Below, piece after piece: positions 63,909-64,000 of a stretch of 64,000 nt of DNA. The position numbers and the translations under genes were made by a program. How positions within the stretch are numbered: the first letter of the stretch is position 1; the number at the start of each line of letters is the position of its first letter. The stretch lies in assembly GCF_004339095.1 (NCBI RefSeq), contig NZ_SMGQ01000013.1, forward strand, positions 369,205-433,204. The letters are read 5' to 3'. The stretch comes from Natranaerovirga hydrolytica. Lineage in GTDB: Bacteria > Bacillota > Clostridia > Lachnospirales > DSM-24629. The notes below the pieces were generated by a model, which was given only the letters and a program-made list of their open reading frames with translations, ran no database searches and was not told the origin of the DNA.

Positions 63909-64000
<92 letters not shown>

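Overview
The window looks like chromosome of an anaerobic, AT-rich, low-GC Gram-positive bacterium of the class Clostridia, possibly near Lachnospirales. The genus cannot be fixed from the sequence alone. The pointers are strong GGAGG ribosome binding sites, sigma-A promoters, a T-box ahead of leuS, a Rex redox repressor, a (Re)-type citrate synthase, a Clostridia-style nif operon with nifI genes between nifH and nifD, GatCAB, and the 5' end of a 16S rRNA whose first bases read like a clostridial 16S. No transposase, integrase, prophage, CRISPR array or tRNA gene was seen.

Layout. 1-2.6 kb (minus): hisC, aroF and the 5' part of tyrA form an aromatic amino acid operon. 3-7.9 kb: an EF-G paralogue, then T-box-controlled leuS. 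7.9-11.8 kb: a compact cluster of poorly characterised genes. It has three proteins sharing a Pro-Glu/Met-rich module, two paralogous two-helix hydrophobic glycine-rich miniproteins, a cytoplasmic-type S8 serine peptidase and another small protein with a hydrophobic tail; it looks sporulation-related. 12.2-17.5 kb: (Re)-citrate synthase, aconitase, isocitrate dehydrogenase and a GntR/FCD regulator, i.e. the oxidative TCA branch from acetyl-CoA to 2-oxoglutarate. 17.6-22.2 kb: a membrane protein, an ECF sigma factor, a secreted C39-like protein, a lipoprotein and a frameshifted small membrane protein. 22.3-29.6 kb: ABC-F ATPase, rex, then a coiled-coil gene, acpS, nnr, alr and mazF. 29.6-37.2 kb: AEC transporter, yebC, ligA and gatCAB. 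37.3-42.6 kb: DUF1576 membrane protein and small metabolic enzymes.

43-56.2 kb is the nitrogen fixation region. A GltD-like flavoprotein precedes nifH-nifI1-nifI2-nifD-nifK-nifE-nifN-nifB-modA-modB-nifV. This is a molybdenum nitrogenase with FeMo-cofactor assembly, homocitrate synthesis, molybdate uptake and PII-like post-translational control. The nifH leader carries a hairpin with an A1/G4 hexaloop that overlaps an intrinsic terminator, the layout of ANTAR-type antitermination. The TCA branch upstream can supply 2-oxoglutarate, which is both the nitrogen-status signal read by NifI proteins and the acceptor skeleton for fixed ammonia.

56.3-64 kb: a signal-peptide-less Cu/Zn superoxide dismutase, an RDD membrane protein, two lipoproteins, and a resistance-type ABC-F gene whose ribosome binding site lies inside a leader terminator and which is preceded by the decayed 3' end of a second copy. 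Then come dcd, a VanW protein, three tandem promoters and the start of a 16S rRNA gene. The most rewarding places to look are the nifH leader, the ABC-F leader and relic, and the 7.9-11.8 kb miniprotein/S8 cluster.
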